A stretch of 24,459 bases of DNA from Bacteroidota bacterium (GCA_023430725.1 JAEYZD010000046.1:1-24459), one strand, 5' to 3'. Counted from the stretch's first letter, positions 1 through 7,692 are shown. The notes: a model not told the origin generated them from the sequence alone. Numbers and translations: made by a program.

Positions 1-542
1 AACATACATAGAGCAGCAATGATCAGGAACAGGCCAAAGAGCCCGTCTGACATTCCCAGCTTCTCACTCACCTTTGGCTCACCAAGGTATTTCGCCATAT
101 ACATCTTTTCCCACCACGGATAAGTGAATGCAAATCCATACACCCCTATGAAGAGGCCGCCGATGAAGACCATGGCATCGATCTTGCCAATGGCCGCGCC
201 GCAGAAGCTGGTCCCGGGGCAGAATCCGCCCATGATAAAACCCGCACCCATCACCACGCCGCCGATAATTGCAGAGGTGAGGTATGTCGGGTTGACATAT
301 ACAAGGTCAAGGTCTACCCAGCCGAAGAGGCTCATGAAGAGCAGCCCGAGCATTGCGGTGATAGCTCCCGTGAAGAAGACTTTCAGAACTACGGTGTCAT
401 AGCCGTAGAAGATGCCGGCGAGCTTGCGGCTGGAAGAGAAGCCTGAGCTCTCGAGTACCCAGCCAAAGGCGATGCCGATGAAGAATGCAAGGAGAAAATT
501 GGTATTCTCCGATATGATTTCGTATGGTGCTAACGGTCCCAT
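1..542 (-). CDS. YeeE/YedE family transporter half, downstream partner (partial, 3' end off left edge)
   Basis: About 180 codons of a small multi-pass membrane protein run off the left edge with no stop codon. The start is the ATG at 542, preceded by a good AAAGGAG ribosome site about six bases upstream. Hydrophobic segments fall at roughly residues 15-32, 51-74, 87-107, 120-140 and 165-180. The diagnostic stretch is GGFCPGTSFCGAAIG (residues 106-120), with C108 and C114. Members of this family (TsuA and the half-size PmpA/PmpB type) move thiosulfate or related sulfur species through the inner membrane using conserved cysteines. It lies 14 bases downstream of a second YeeE-type gene, so the two halves probably pair into one transporter. 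The family call is firm; the substrate is inferred from the family and from the sulfur-type oxidoreductase genes upstream. Confidence 0.88.
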   Translation of the reverse strand, partial: MGPLAPYEIISENTNFLLAFFIGIAFGWVLESSGFSSSRKLAGIFYGYDTVVLKVFFTGAITAMLGLLFMSLFGWVDLDLVYVNPTYLTSAIIGGVVMGAGFIMGGFCPGTSFCGAAIGKIDAMVFIGGLFIGVYGFAFTYPWWEKMYMAKYLGEPKVSEKLGMSDGLFGLFLIIAALCM

Positions 543-556
543 TTTTTCTCCTTTCG

Positions 557-1093
557 TTAAATCCAGTTTCTCCTGAAAAAATATGCAAGTGCGAAGGCAG
601 TGCCGAAGATTGCCATCATAGTCACGAATCCGCCCAGTGAGAGCACAGCCATTCCGCTGAGGGCGGAACCGCTGGTGCAACCCCTTCCGAGCTGCGAGCC
701 GAATCCGAAGAGTATTCCTCCCGCAAGGGCGAAGATCAGTCTTCGGCGCGATGTGATCTTCGGTGAGTGTTCAACCTTAAGCTTGAGACGTCCGGCCACG
801 GCCCCCGACAGAAATCCTCCAACGAGAACGCCCAGCATCTCGAAAACAAGCCATGATCTCATCGGGCTGCCACTGTGTGACTCGGCATACTCAGCCATGA
901 ACGGCATAGTGTTGACCGCATCCTTGTCAACCGCCTCAATTGTTGTTGCCACAACGCTCTTGACGGCGCCGCTGGCTCCCAGTCCCCTGCCGGAGACAAA
1001 ATTGGCTGCAAGCAGCACGAGGCCCAGAAGCACTCCGCCCAGGTAGGGATTGAGATATTTTCTGCTCCTTTCTGTTGATGTATTGTTGCTCAT
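557..1093 (-). CDS. YeeE/YedE family transporter half, upstream partner
   Basis: A 178-residue membrane protein of half the usual TsuA size. A polar start (residues 1-16) is followed by a membrane segment at about 17-35, a longer periplasmic or loop stretch (about 40-80), then segments near 82-102, 118-136 and 148-172. The signature FGSQLGRGCTSGSALSG (residues 131-147) with C139 is the classic YeeE/YedE cysteine motif. Known family members import thiosulfate, or act as paired permeases linked to sulfur metabolism. It follows the NrfD gene by 23 bases and precedes the second half by 14 bases, so all five genes look co-transcribed. It is not a fragment of a longer gene: both ends are clean and the partner carries its own start and ribosome site. 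Confidence 0.9.
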   Translation of the reverse strand: MSNNTSTERSRKYLNPYLGGVLLGLVLLAANFVSGRGLGASGAVKSVVATTIEAVDKDAVNTMPFMAEYAESHSGSPMRSWLVFEMLGVLVGGFLSGAVAGRLKLKVEHSPKITSRRRLIFALAGGILFGFGSQLGRGCTSGSALSGMAVLSLGGFVTMMAIFGTAFALAYFFRRNWI

Positions 1094-1116
1094 CTTATTT
1101 TGAATTTTGTTGTTTT

Positions 1117-2058
1117 TCAGTATAACCAGCGGCTCACCTGGCCGGCAAAGACAAAGATGAACCTGAACATGAAACTGCCCAGAAGCACAAGCACTCCGGG
1201 TATCAGTGCCGGGATATGCTTTCCGCGAAGTTCCATCAGGTCCAGTACTGCCGGAATGATGATTCCAAGCACAACCACGAAGATCCAGAAAACCATCGTA
1301 TACTCACCTCCGAGGAAGAGTCCGGCAGCCTCAATCTGCACCTGGGTGCTCGCCAGAAAGCCCATGAACATATGGACGATCAGGAAGAGTTCTGTGCCAA
1401 GGATCACCAGGTCAATCTTCGTGAACAGCAGCCGTTCCTCTCGGTTCCTTGACATAAGCACTATGGCAGCGGCTCCGGCAGACAGTCCGGAGGCCAGGAA
1501 GAGCGGACCGAGAACCGATGTGTTCCAGAGTGGCCTGGCATTAAAGGCGGAGAGCAGGATTCCGGTATAAACCCCTGTAATAATGGCAAATATAAGGATC
1601 ACCCATGCCAGCTTTTTCTTATGCCTGTTGAAGTACGCCTCAAGCTCCTTCAGCCAGCTGTATTTCCAGTCCCATCCGGGAAAAAACTCCCTGATATGAA
1701 GGGCACACCAGATAAATGATGCCGTGGTTATCACAAGCAGTGTCCAGGCGCCCCATGACATGGGCGACTCAAGCCTGATTGTAGTGTAAAGCTGCCAGAA
1801 GAAGGCCTTGTGACGCAGGTCAAAGAACAGTGCTGCGAGACCCAGCACCAGCGCTACCGGGGCAATGAATGGTGCACGGCGCACGGCAGTACGGAATTCA
1901 TCCTCCTTGCCCAACAGGTAGTAGAGCGCCGCAAAGAACAGCACACCGGCCGCCAGTCCGCCAAGGAACAGGTAGAGCGGTATCGGCCAGTGCCAGATAT
2001 GCAGGTTGGGATCAACCATCAGGTTCTCCCTGCCGCTAATTATAAGTTCTTCGTTCAT
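1117..2058 (-). CDS. NrfD/PsrC-type molybdoenzyme membrane anchor subunit
   Basis: A 313-residue integral membrane protein with eight or nine hydrophobic segments. The stretch IWHWPIPLYLFLGGLAAG near residues 21-38 is typical of NrfD/PsrC anchors. Family members sit in the inner membrane, bind menaquinone, and exchange electrons with the iron-sulfur subunit of the same complex. The length matches the family. It begins 7 bases after the iron-sulfur gene. The ATG at 2058 is used here; an internal ATG at codon 14 (2019) has an AGGGAG-like site at good spacing and could be the real start without loss of the first membrane segment. There is no haem-binding motif, so electrons probably pass directly between the quinone site and the Fe-S subunit. 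Confidence 0.92.
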   Translation of the reverse strand: MNEELIISGRENLMVDPNLHIWHWPIPLYLFLGGLAAGVLFFAALYYLLGKEDEFRTAVRRAPFIAPVALVLGLAALFFDLRHKAFFWQLYTTIRLESPMSWGAWTLLVITTASFIWCALHIREFFPGWDWKYSWLKELEAYFNRHKKKLAWVILIFAIITGVYTGILLSAFNARPLWNTSVLGPLFLASGLSAGAAAIVLMSRNREERLLFTKIDLVILGTELFLIVHMFMGFLASTQVQIEAAGLFLGGEYTMVFWIFVVVLGIIIPAVLDLMELRGKHIPALIPGVLVLLGSFMFRFIFVFAGQVSRWLY

Positions 2059-2065
2059 GATCCGG

Positions 2066-2599
2066 TCAGATTAGGAAATAGAGATGGGGTTTTGTTCCTG
2101 CCTCAGGTATGAGGGTCTTGTACTTGCGCTTCTTCAGCACCAGACTGACATCACTGTTGGGATCATCGAGGTCACCGAAGTACATGCACTTCGTCGGACA
2201 GACAGCCACGCATGCCGGTTTCATCCCCTGGTTGACCCTGTGGACGCAGAATGTACACTTGTCAACATATCCCTTCGGATGCGGGTAGCGGGCATCATAG
2301 GGGCAGGAGGCAATACATGCCCCGCAGCCGATGCACTTGTTGGGCCTGACCAGCACTATGCCACCGTCAACAATGTGACTGGCGCCTGTGGGACAGCATC
2401 TCACGCAAGGCGGATTCTCACACTGGTTGCACCTCTCCGACCTAAGCTCTATCTCCAGCTGCGGGTAGGTGCCGTCCATCACCTCAACTACCCAGTCGCG
2501 GCAGTATCCTATCGGCACATTGTTTTCTGTCTGGCATGCCACGACACAGTCGCTGCATCCCACACACTTTTTGGTATCAACAGCCATCGCGTATCTCAT
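2066..2599 (-). CDS. 4Fe-4S ferredoxin-type electron transfer subunit (PsrB/NrfC/PhsB-like)
   Basis: A 177-residue iron-sulfur subunit that links a molybdopterin catalytic subunit to its membrane anchor. Sixteen cysteines form four ferredoxin-type sets: C12/C15/C18/C22, C57/C60/C65/C69, C89/C92/C95/C99 and C115/C118/C130/C134, as expected for four [4Fe-4S] clusters. There is no signal peptide, so the protein is probably carried across the membrane with its Tat-exported partner, as is usual in this family. Its ATG overlaps the stop of the catalytic gene in an ATGA junction (2596-2599), which suggests translational coupling. Length and cluster layout fit PsrB/PhsB/NrfC proteins and are shorter than DmsB by some 25 residues. 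Confidence 0.93.
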   Translation of the reverse strand: MRYAMAVDTKKCVGCSDCVVACQTENNVPIGYCRDWVVEVMDGTYPQLEIELRSERCNQCENPPCVRCCPTGASHIVDGGIVLVRPNKCIGCGACIASCPYDARYPHPKGYVDKCTFCVHRVNQGMKPACVAVCPTKCMYFGDLDDPNSDVSLVLKKRKYKTLIPEAGTKPHLYFLI

Positions 2600-4833
2600 G
2601 ATACAACCTCCTCTCCGGCCAGGTCAGTGACAAAGGTCACGAAGTTGCCGCGCATCCCGGTGCCTCCCATGATTGGATCCACAAGTACCTTTGTGATGAG
2701 GTTGGTGTCGCTTGCCCCCTTCCCGTAACTTCGCCGCAGCTTCTTCTCCTGGTGTCCGAATCCGTGAACCATGTAGACCGAATCCCAGCGGATACGTTCG
2801 GTCACCCTGACCTTTATCGGGAATTCGGACCGTTTGCCGTCCTGGTTGACCAGGTGAACATACTGGCCCGTGCTGAGTCCCCACTCTTTTGCCACGCGCG
2901 GGTTAACCCACACGCTGTTTTCATCCATCAGGTCGGTGAGGTTCGGGTTGTTTGCAGTACGGCTGAAGGTATGCATCGGGGCCCTGCCGTAGTTAAGCCG
3001 GTAGAAGCCGGGTGGCGGTTCCTCATGAGCCGTGTACTTTGGCATTGGATCGAATCCGGCCCCTTCAAGTGCGGTTGAATAGAGTTCTATCTTTCCTGTA
3101 GCCGTGTAGAATTCAACATCCTCACCGGGAGAGAAATAGAGGTCGTCTGCTGTGCGGTCAAGGGTTTTGATCCCGATCCTTTTCATCTCATCGAGGCTGC
3201 TTCCCACCTGTTTAAGCTGCCAGTCAAGCTGGTCTTCGATCTTCTCAAATGGGAAGTACTCAATCACTCCAAGCCTTTTTGCCAGCTCCCTGGCCATATA
3301 AAATGCAGGTTTTGTATCATGCATCGGTTCGGCTGCCGGAGCTCTGAGAGCAATCTGGGGCTTTCTGTGCGGCCCGACCCGCAGATCATCATACCTCTCC
3401 AGGTAAGTGCACTCGGGAAGAACCACGTCAGCCCAGCCTGTGATCTCCATGGGCATCGTATCAACCACCACGAGCAGTTGAAGGGCCTGTATGGCCTTAA
3501 GGGTGTTCTCCTGGTTGGGAAGTGTCTCCATCAGGTTAGTCCCGTTGACAATCCATGCCTGGAACTTGCAGTTGCGACTCGGATCAGGCACAGTGGCATC
3601 GCAGACACCGTTTGCAAGAACAGTGTCGGCAAGCTTGTAGAGATCAGGAAACTCTGTTCTCCATGTTCTTTTTGGGGTGGGATATGCCGGGTGTGGCGGC
3701 TCGGGCAGCTCGAATGTCTCGGTGCGGAAGAATCCGCCCCTGCGACCCCAGGAACCCAGCAGCGCGTTCAGTATTGCAACTGCCCTCAGTCGCTGCGTGT
3801 CATCACCGTACCATGTGACATGACGGCCCGGGTGAACTATCACTGCAGGGGCAGCGTTTGCCATCTCACGGGCAGTCTCCCGGATTACTGTCGGATCAAT
3901 TGTGGTAATGCCGTATGCCCATTCGGGGGTCATGTTTTTCACATGTTCCTTCAGGTATTCAAATCCGTATGTATATTTCTCAACATATGGTTTGTCATAA
4001 AGCTCCTCCGTGATTATGACGTTAATCCATGCCAGAAGCAGGGCGAGGTCTGTTGCCGGCTTTATCGGCAGCCAGTACTTTGACTTGCCGGCAGCTGTGG
4101 AGAAACGCGGATCGACAGTGATTATGGTTGCTCCCTTGTCAATTGCGTCAGACATCTCCTGGACCTGTCCGTTATGCATGTTCTCGCCGAGGTGGCTTCC
4201 AATCAGCACAAGGCATTTTGTATCACGGATATCAAGAGGTTCGGGGCTGTCGAGGGATTCGCCGAAGGTAGCCTGGAAAGCCACCTCGCGGGGTCCGCGG
4301 CACTGTGCATAGGATGGCGCTGCGATATGTGGTGACCCGAGGGCACGGAGGAGGGTTGAGAAATACTTTCCTCCCGAACCGTGGGTGAAGAGAGCGATGC
4401 ACTCCGGACCGTGTTCGGCGGAGATAACCTTGATTTTTTCGGCGATGTAGTCAAAGGCCTCTTCCCAGGTTGCTTCGCGGAAGCTCTGGGTACCACGCTC
4501 GTCGGTGCGTATCAGAGGCTTGCGCAGCCTGTCCTCATCGTGGTACATGCCCACTCCGCCTGTGCCTCTGGGACACAGACGGCCGTTGCAGTTCAGGTCA
4601 TCGTTGTTGCCGATGATCTTCTGAATCGAGCCTTTGTCGTCCTTGTAGACCCAGCCGGCGCACTTCCAGAAACATACCTCGCAGTATGTCGGCGTTCTGC
4701 CGGTAAGGGCAGCCAGGGTGGCCTTCTGACCGTCAGTCATGCCGGAGCCGAATAGCTTCAGTCCGGCGGCACCGGTCATGACAGCCCCGGCCCCCATCGC
4801 TGAGATCCTGATGAATTGCCTGCGTGTTGCCAT
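2596..4833 (-). CDS. Tat-exported molybdopterin oxidoreductase, PsrA/PhsA-like catalytic subunit
   Basis: A 745-residue DMSO-reductase-family enzyme binding a molybdopterin guanine dinucleotide cofactor. A twin-arginine signal is visible (TRRQFIRIS at residues 3-11, then a small-residue hydrophobic stretch), so the mature enzyme should work in the periplasm. The N-terminal [4Fe-4S] cysteines are C51, C54, C58 and C87, ending in GRLCPRG. C178, in the context SYAQCRGP, is the likely molybdenum ligand; cysteine ligation is typical of the polysulfide and thiosulfate reductase branch. The C-terminal cofactor-binding domain is present from about residue 610. Neighbours are the Fe-S subunit, the quinone anchor and two sulfur-type transporters, so the substrate is probably a sulfur compound (polysulfide, thiosulfate or similar). 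Another inorganic substrate or the oxidative direction cannot be excluded. Confidence 0.9.
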   Translation of the reverse strand: MATRRQFIRISAMGAGAVMTGAAGLKLFGSGMTDGQKATLAALTGRTPTYCEVCFWKCAGWVYKDDKGSIQKIIGNNDDLNCNGRLCPRGTGGVGMYHDEDRLRKPLIRTDERGTQSFREATWEEAFDYIAEKIKVISAEHGPECIALFTHGSGGKYFSTLLRALGSPHIAAPSYAQCRGPREVAFQATFGESLDSPEPLDIRDTKCLVLIGSHLGENMHNGQVQEMSDAIDKGATIITVDPRFSTAAGKSKYWLPIKPATDLALLLAWINVIITEELYDKPYVEKYTYGFEYLKEHVKNMTPEWAYGITTIDPTVIRETAREMANAAPAVIVHPGRHVTWYGDDTQRLRAVAILNALLGSWGRRGGFFRTETFELPEPPHPAYPTPKRTWRTEFPDLYKLADTVLANGVCDATVPDPSRNCKFQAWIVNGTNLMETLPNQENTLKAIQALQLLVVVDTMPMEITGWADVVLPECTYLERYDDLRVGPHRKPQIALRAPAAEPMHDTKPAFYMARELAKRLGVIEYFPFEKIEDQLDWQLKQVGSSLDEMKRIGIKTLDRTADDLYFSPGEDVEFYTATGKIELYSTALEGAGFDPMPKYTAHEEPPPGFYRLNYGRAPMHTFSRTANNPNLTDLMDENSVWVNPRVAKEWGLSTGQYVHLVNQDGKRSEFPIKVRVTERIRWDSVYMVHGFGHQEKKLRRSYGKGASDTNLITKVLVDPIMGGTGMRGNFVTFVTDLAGEEVVS

Positions 4834-4986
4834 TATATAGTTTTGAATTACTGTTTGTTCAGGTTCGGATCAACAGCGGTCATGTGAAAGGGCAAACCAA
4901 CACGCTGCTGAAAAGCGAAATTACTGTTTTTAAACTAACAGACCGGCTAAAATGATTTTTATGATACCTGTGTGCCGGCTAAACGA

Positions 4987-6669
4987 TCATGAGAGCTTCT
5001 TATACCTGAATCTTACGGGACCTGCATTTCCGGTACGCTTGCGATAGTTTTCATCATACTCGGAAAAGCCTCCCTCGAACCATACGACCCTGGAGTCTCC
5101 CTCGAAGGCAAGGATATGTGTGGCAACGCGGTCAAGGAACCAGCGGTCATGCGAGATTATCACGGCGCAGCCCGCGAAATTGTCAAGCCCTTCCTCAAGT
5201 GCCCGGAGGGTGTTGACGTCAATGTCGTTCGTGGGTTCGTCAAGAAGCAGCACGTTGGCCCCGCTCTTGAGGGTGAGTGCCAGGTGCAGCCTGTTGCGCT
5301 CACCGCCTGACAGCACTCCGCACTTCTTCTCCTGATCGGCACCGGTGAAATTGAACCGTGCAGCATAAGCTCTTGAATTGATGGGCCTGTTTCCAACGAT
5401 TACCTCATCCATACCTCCCGAGATGACCTCATAGACACTCTTTTTCGGGTCTATTGAGGCATGTGCCTGATCAACATAACCCAGGGTGACTGTATCGCCA
5501 ACCTCAAATGTACCCCTGTCAACAGCCACCTGTCCCATGATCATCCGGAAGAGGGTGGTCTTGCCGGCGCCGTTGGGGCCAATCACACCAACAATCCCGT
5601 TTGGCGGAAGGCTGAAATCGAGGTCTTCGAACAGGATCTTCTCGCCAAAGGCCTTTGTTACGCCGCGGGCATGTATCACTTTGTCTCCCAGCCTGGGGCC
5701 GTTGGGGATGAATATCTCCAGTTTCTCCTCCTTCTGTTTCACATCCTGGTTGAGGAGGTTCTCATAGGCACTGAGGCGGGCCTTCGACTTGGCGTGCCTT
5801 GCCTTTGGCGACATACGCACCCATTCGAGCTCGCGCTCGAGGGTCTTGCGTCGCCTTGCGCTCCCCTTCTCCTCCATCTCCAGTCTTTTGGCCTTCTGCT
5901 CAAGCCACGAGGAGTAGTTGCCCTTCCAGGGTATCCCTTCACCACGGTCAAGCTCCAGAATCCAGCCTGCAACATTGTCAAGGAAATACCGGTCATGGGT
6001 TATGCAGATGACAGTTCCCTTGTACTGGCGAAGGTGAGTTTCGAGCCACTGTACGCTCTCGGCATCGAGATGGTTGGTGGGCTCATCAAGCAGCAGCACG
6101 TCGGGCTCCAGCAGCAAAAGCCGGCAGAGTGCCACGCGGCGGCGTTCGCCTCCGGAGAGGATATTTACCGGCGTGGCGGGGTCAGGGCAGTTCAGTGCAT
6201 CCATGGCCCGCTCGAGCTTATGTTCCAGATTCCACCCGTCAAGCGCGTCAATCTTCTCCTGCAAAACAGCCTGCCTGGCCATCAGCTTTTCCATTGCATC
6301 GGGGTTCTCATACACTTCCGGTTCGCCGAAACGAAGGTTGATCTCCTCAAACTCCTTCATGACGGAGACCACCTCGGCAGCTCCCTCCTCAACGATCTCG
6401 CGGACCGTGCGGCTGTCATCGAGCAGGGGATCCTGCGGCAGGTGCCCTACGGTGTAACCGGGAGAGAAGACCACTTCGCCCTGGTACTCCTTCTCGAGCC
6501 CGGCAATTATCTTCAGCAGAGTGGACTTGCCCGAGCCGTTCAGACCGATGATGCCGATCTTGGCTCCAAGGAAGAATGAGAGGGATATGTCCTTTATGAC
6601 CTGCTTGTGGGGAGGGTAGCTCTTGCTGACCCTGTACATTGAAAAAATGATCTTCTTGTCGTCTGCCAT
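4987..6669 (-). CDS. ettA: Energy-dependent translational throttle protein EttA (ABC-F ATPase)
   Basis: A 560-residue cytoplasmic ABC-F protein with two ATPase domains and no membrane segments. Domain 1 has Walker A GLNGSGKST (42-50), signature LSGGE (171-175) and Walker B DEPTNHLD (195-202). Domain 2 has GPNGAGKTT (364-372), LSGGE (453-457) and DEPTNDID (477-484). The charged inter-domain linker that contacts the P-site tRNA lies at about 255-325, and a short arm insert at about 95-145. EttA binds the ribosomal E site and gates the first peptide bond according to the ATP/ADP ratio. Length and architecture match the EttA subgroup rather than Uup or antibiotic-resistance ABC-F proteins. A promoter-like sequence lies just upstream. 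The gene is 153 bases ahead of the molybdoenzyme operon and probably separate from it. Confidence 0.95.
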   Translation of the reverse strand: MADDKKIIFSMYRVSKSYPPHKQVIKDISLSFFLGAKIGIIGLNGSGKSTLLKIIAGLEKEYQGEVVFSPGYTVGHLPQDPLLDDSRTVREIVEEGAAEVVSVMKEFEEINLRFGEPEVYENPDAMEKLMARQAVLQEKIDALDGWNLEHKLERAMDALNCPDPATPVNILSGGERRRVALCRLLLLEPDVLLLDEPTNHLDAESVQWLETHLRQYKGTVICITHDRYFLDNVAGWILELDRGEGIPWKGNYSSWLEQKAKRLEMEEKGSARRRKTLERELEWVRMSPKARHAKSKARLSAYENLLNQDVKQKEEKLEIFIPNGPRLGDKVIHARGVTKAFGEKILFEDLDFSLPPNGIVGVIGPNGAGKTTLFRMIMGQVAVDRGTFEVGDTVTLGYVDQAHASIDPKKSVYEVISGGMDEVIVGNRPINSRAYAARFNFTGADQEKKCGVLSGGERNRLHLALTLKSGANVLLLDEPTNDIDVNTLRALEEGLDNFAGCAVIISHDRWFLDRVATHILAFEGDSRVVWFEGGFSEYDENYRKRTGNAGPVRFRYKKLS

Positions 6670-6688
6670 GACCTTAATGGTTTGACGA

Positions 6689-6719
6689 CAAAAATAATCA
6701 TTTTGTCTGCCTGCGGAAA
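6689..6719 (-). promoter_or_regulatory. Candidate Bacteroidota-type promoter for ettA
   Basis: Reading the minus strand, TATTTTTG (6696-6689) matches the Bacteroidota -7 box TAnnTTTG exactly. TTTC (6719-6716), one change from the TTTG -33 box, lies 19 bases upstream, within the usual 19-21 spacing. The predicted start site falls around 6683, leaving a leader of about 14 bases before the ettA ATG. This is pattern matching only. Confidence 0.35.
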
Positions 6720-6730
6720 GGGATGGATGA

Positions 6731-7165
6731 TCAGACTGTCACACTGCTGCCGGGACATCCCTTTTCAAAGAGGGATATCGTCTCGGACTGTACAAGCACC
6801 CAGATGATATAGACCCCCTTCAGGGTTCCGATGGGAACGTTCAGAAGGCCGATGGCGCCCATCACCAGTGTCAGGATCCTTGCCCAGGGCTTGCAGTAGA
6901 AGAGGCCAACCCCGCCGGCGATCATCAATCCGCCGAAGAGTAAAAATAAGACCACGAGCGGTGTGCCGATGATGCCAAGAACCTTGACTGCTGTGGGATC
7001 ATCCACAAACTGATCGACAAAACCGAATGCAAAGGCAACAGCCATTCCAGCTATTACCAATATTGCTCCGAATACTATCTGAAGGATGGCTGCGATGTTG
7101 ACATGCTTCTTCATCCTGTTCTCTTCAACTGTCACCGCTGTGGGTGTTGTGGCATTCTCTTCCAT
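6731..7165 (-). CDS. Small membrane protein of unknown function
   Basis: A 144-residue protein I do not recognise as a named family. After a polar, Thr/Glu-rich start (residues 1-18) come three hydrophobic blocks: about 23-49, 62-89 and 95-125, the middle ones rich in glycine. The ending, with a YIIWVLVQSET-type stretch before the last helix closes and then a FEKGC tail, resembles many small bacterial membrane proteins of unknown role. The ATG at 7165 is the only sensible start. It runs in the same direction as ettA, 61 bases upstream, and a candidate ettA promoter lies in that gap, so co-transcription is possible but not required. It is divergent from the small lipoprotein gene, and the shared region holds an inverted repeat that could regulate either gene. 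Confidence 0.7.
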   Translation of the reverse strand: MEENATTPTAVTVEENRMKKHVNIAAILQIVFGAILVIAGMAVAFAFGFVDQFVDDPTAVKVLGIIGTPLVVLFLLFGGLMIAGGVGLFYCKPWARILTLVMGAIGLLNVPIGTLKGVYIIWVLVQSETISLFEKGCPGSSVTV

Positions 7166-7224
7166 TTTATGTAGGTTTATTTAGGTTTGCTGATTTCAAA
7201 ATAATGACTCCAATTTATAAAAAA

Positions 7225-7239
7225 TGCTGCATTGCAGCA
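7225..7239. repeat. Perfect 7-bp inverted repeat in divergent intergenic region
   Basis: TGCTGCA and TGCAGCA arms flank a single central T. The site lies in the 120-base region between the divergent membrane protein and lipoprotein genes, about 46 bases before the lipoprotein start. A one-base centre is unlike an RNA hairpin and more like a dimeric protein-binding site (operator). No regulator gene is close enough to name as its partner. Confidence 0.4.
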
Positions 7240-7285
7240 CCAATACTATTTGATTCCCTTTGACGTTATCACAGAAAAGCAAGCC

Positions 7286-7513
7286 ATGAAGAAGATTTTA
7301 TACGCCACAGCCATTCTCCTTATCACATGCACATTCAGTTCATGCGAGATTCTCGGTGACGGTTGCCAGGTCTGTCAGACAGTTTCGTATGATAACGGTA
7401 ACCCGATAGCGTGGGGAACTGAAGGTGAGTATTGCGGAGATGATCTGCTTGCCATAAAGGCGATTCCCCCTTCAACCGTTGGCGGGGTGACCACATACTG
7501 GGAGTGTCGCTGA
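7286..7513 (+). CDS. Small cysteine-rich lipoprotein, unknown function
   Basis: A 75-residue protein starting at the ATG at 7286 rather than the earlier in-frame ATG at 7232, because the N-terminus then forms a proper type II signal peptide: MKK, a hydrophobic core, and a lipobox-like FSSC with the lipidated Cys at residue 20. The mature part is only about 55 residues and has four more cysteines (C27, C30, C50, C74), including a CQVC pair and an EYCGDD stretch, so two disulfides are plausible. It should be anchored in the inner or outer membrane facing the periplasm or surface. No enzymatic motif is visible. It stands alone: the upstream gene is divergent and the downstream gene has its own candidate promoter. 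Confidence 0.72.
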   Translation: MKKILYATAILLITCTFSSCEILGDGCQVCQTVSYDNGNPIAWGTEGEYCGDDLLAIKAIPPSTVGGVTTYWECR

Positions 7514-7517
7514 GGGA

Positions 7518-7542
7518 GCTCAGATGCTCATTATCTGAGCAT
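7518..7542 (+). repeat. Overlapping alternative hairpins after the lipoprotein stop codon
   Basis: Two mutually exclusive stems share the same bases. GCTCAGAT/ATCTGAGC (7518-7525 with 7533-7540) gives 8 bp with a 7-base loop. ATGCTCA/TGAGCAT (7524-7530 with 7536-7542) gives 7 bp with a 5-base loop. It begins four bases after the stop codon, so it may act as a 3'-end or transcript-stability element. No T-run follows, so it is not a standard intrinsic terminator. Confidence 0.45.
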
Positions 7543-7596
7543 TGCAAGACATCTCATATCCTGTTAAAAAGTTGTTGTTAATAAGTTGTTACTAAA

Positions 7597-7628
7597 GTTG
7601 AAATATGCGGGGGAATTGTTTAATCTTG
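7597..7628 (+). promoter_or_regulatory. Candidate Bacteroidota-type promoter for the receiver gene
   Basis: GTTG (7597-7600) followed after 20 bases by TAATCTTG (7621-7628) resembles the Bacteroidota TTTG ... TAnnTTTG promoter, with one mismatch in the -7 box and one in the -33 box. The predicted start near 7635 gives a leader of about 58 bases before the receiver gene. Just upstream are short AAGTTGTT direct repeats (around 7569-7590). Pattern evidence only. Confidence 0.3.
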
Positions 7629-7692
7629 CTATTCCTCGCCGGATATCTTTACGCTGAGTTCGGATTATTAACCCCGGGTTCACTTTATAGAA

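Noticed and set aside
124..402. 92-codon plus-strand open frame
   Set aside because: It lies opposite the YeeE/YedE coding frame, has a proline- and methionine-rich composition with no family motif, and is best explained as a shadow frame.
3319..4083. 254-codon plus-strand open frame opposite the molybdoenzyme gene
   Set aside because: It is antisense to a conserved catalytic subunit, with no signal peptide, domain or ribosome site.
4834..4986. Promoter or terminator in the 153-base gap between ettA and the molybdoenzyme operon
   Set aside because: Only a weak GCCGG/CCGGC pairing with a 26-base loop and poor promoter boxes are visible; nothing could be supported. I see no other element in this gap.
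5461..6579. 372-codon plus-strand open frame opposite ettA
   Set aside because: Despite its length, it is antisense to a fully conserved ABC-F gene and shows no recognisable domain; long antisense frames are common in GC-rich genes.
7232..7285. N-terminal extension of the small lipoprotein starting at ATG 7232
   Set aside because: The 18 added residues are polar and would bury the signal peptide; they also cover the 7225-7239 palindrome. ATG 7286 gives a proper lipoprotein signal.
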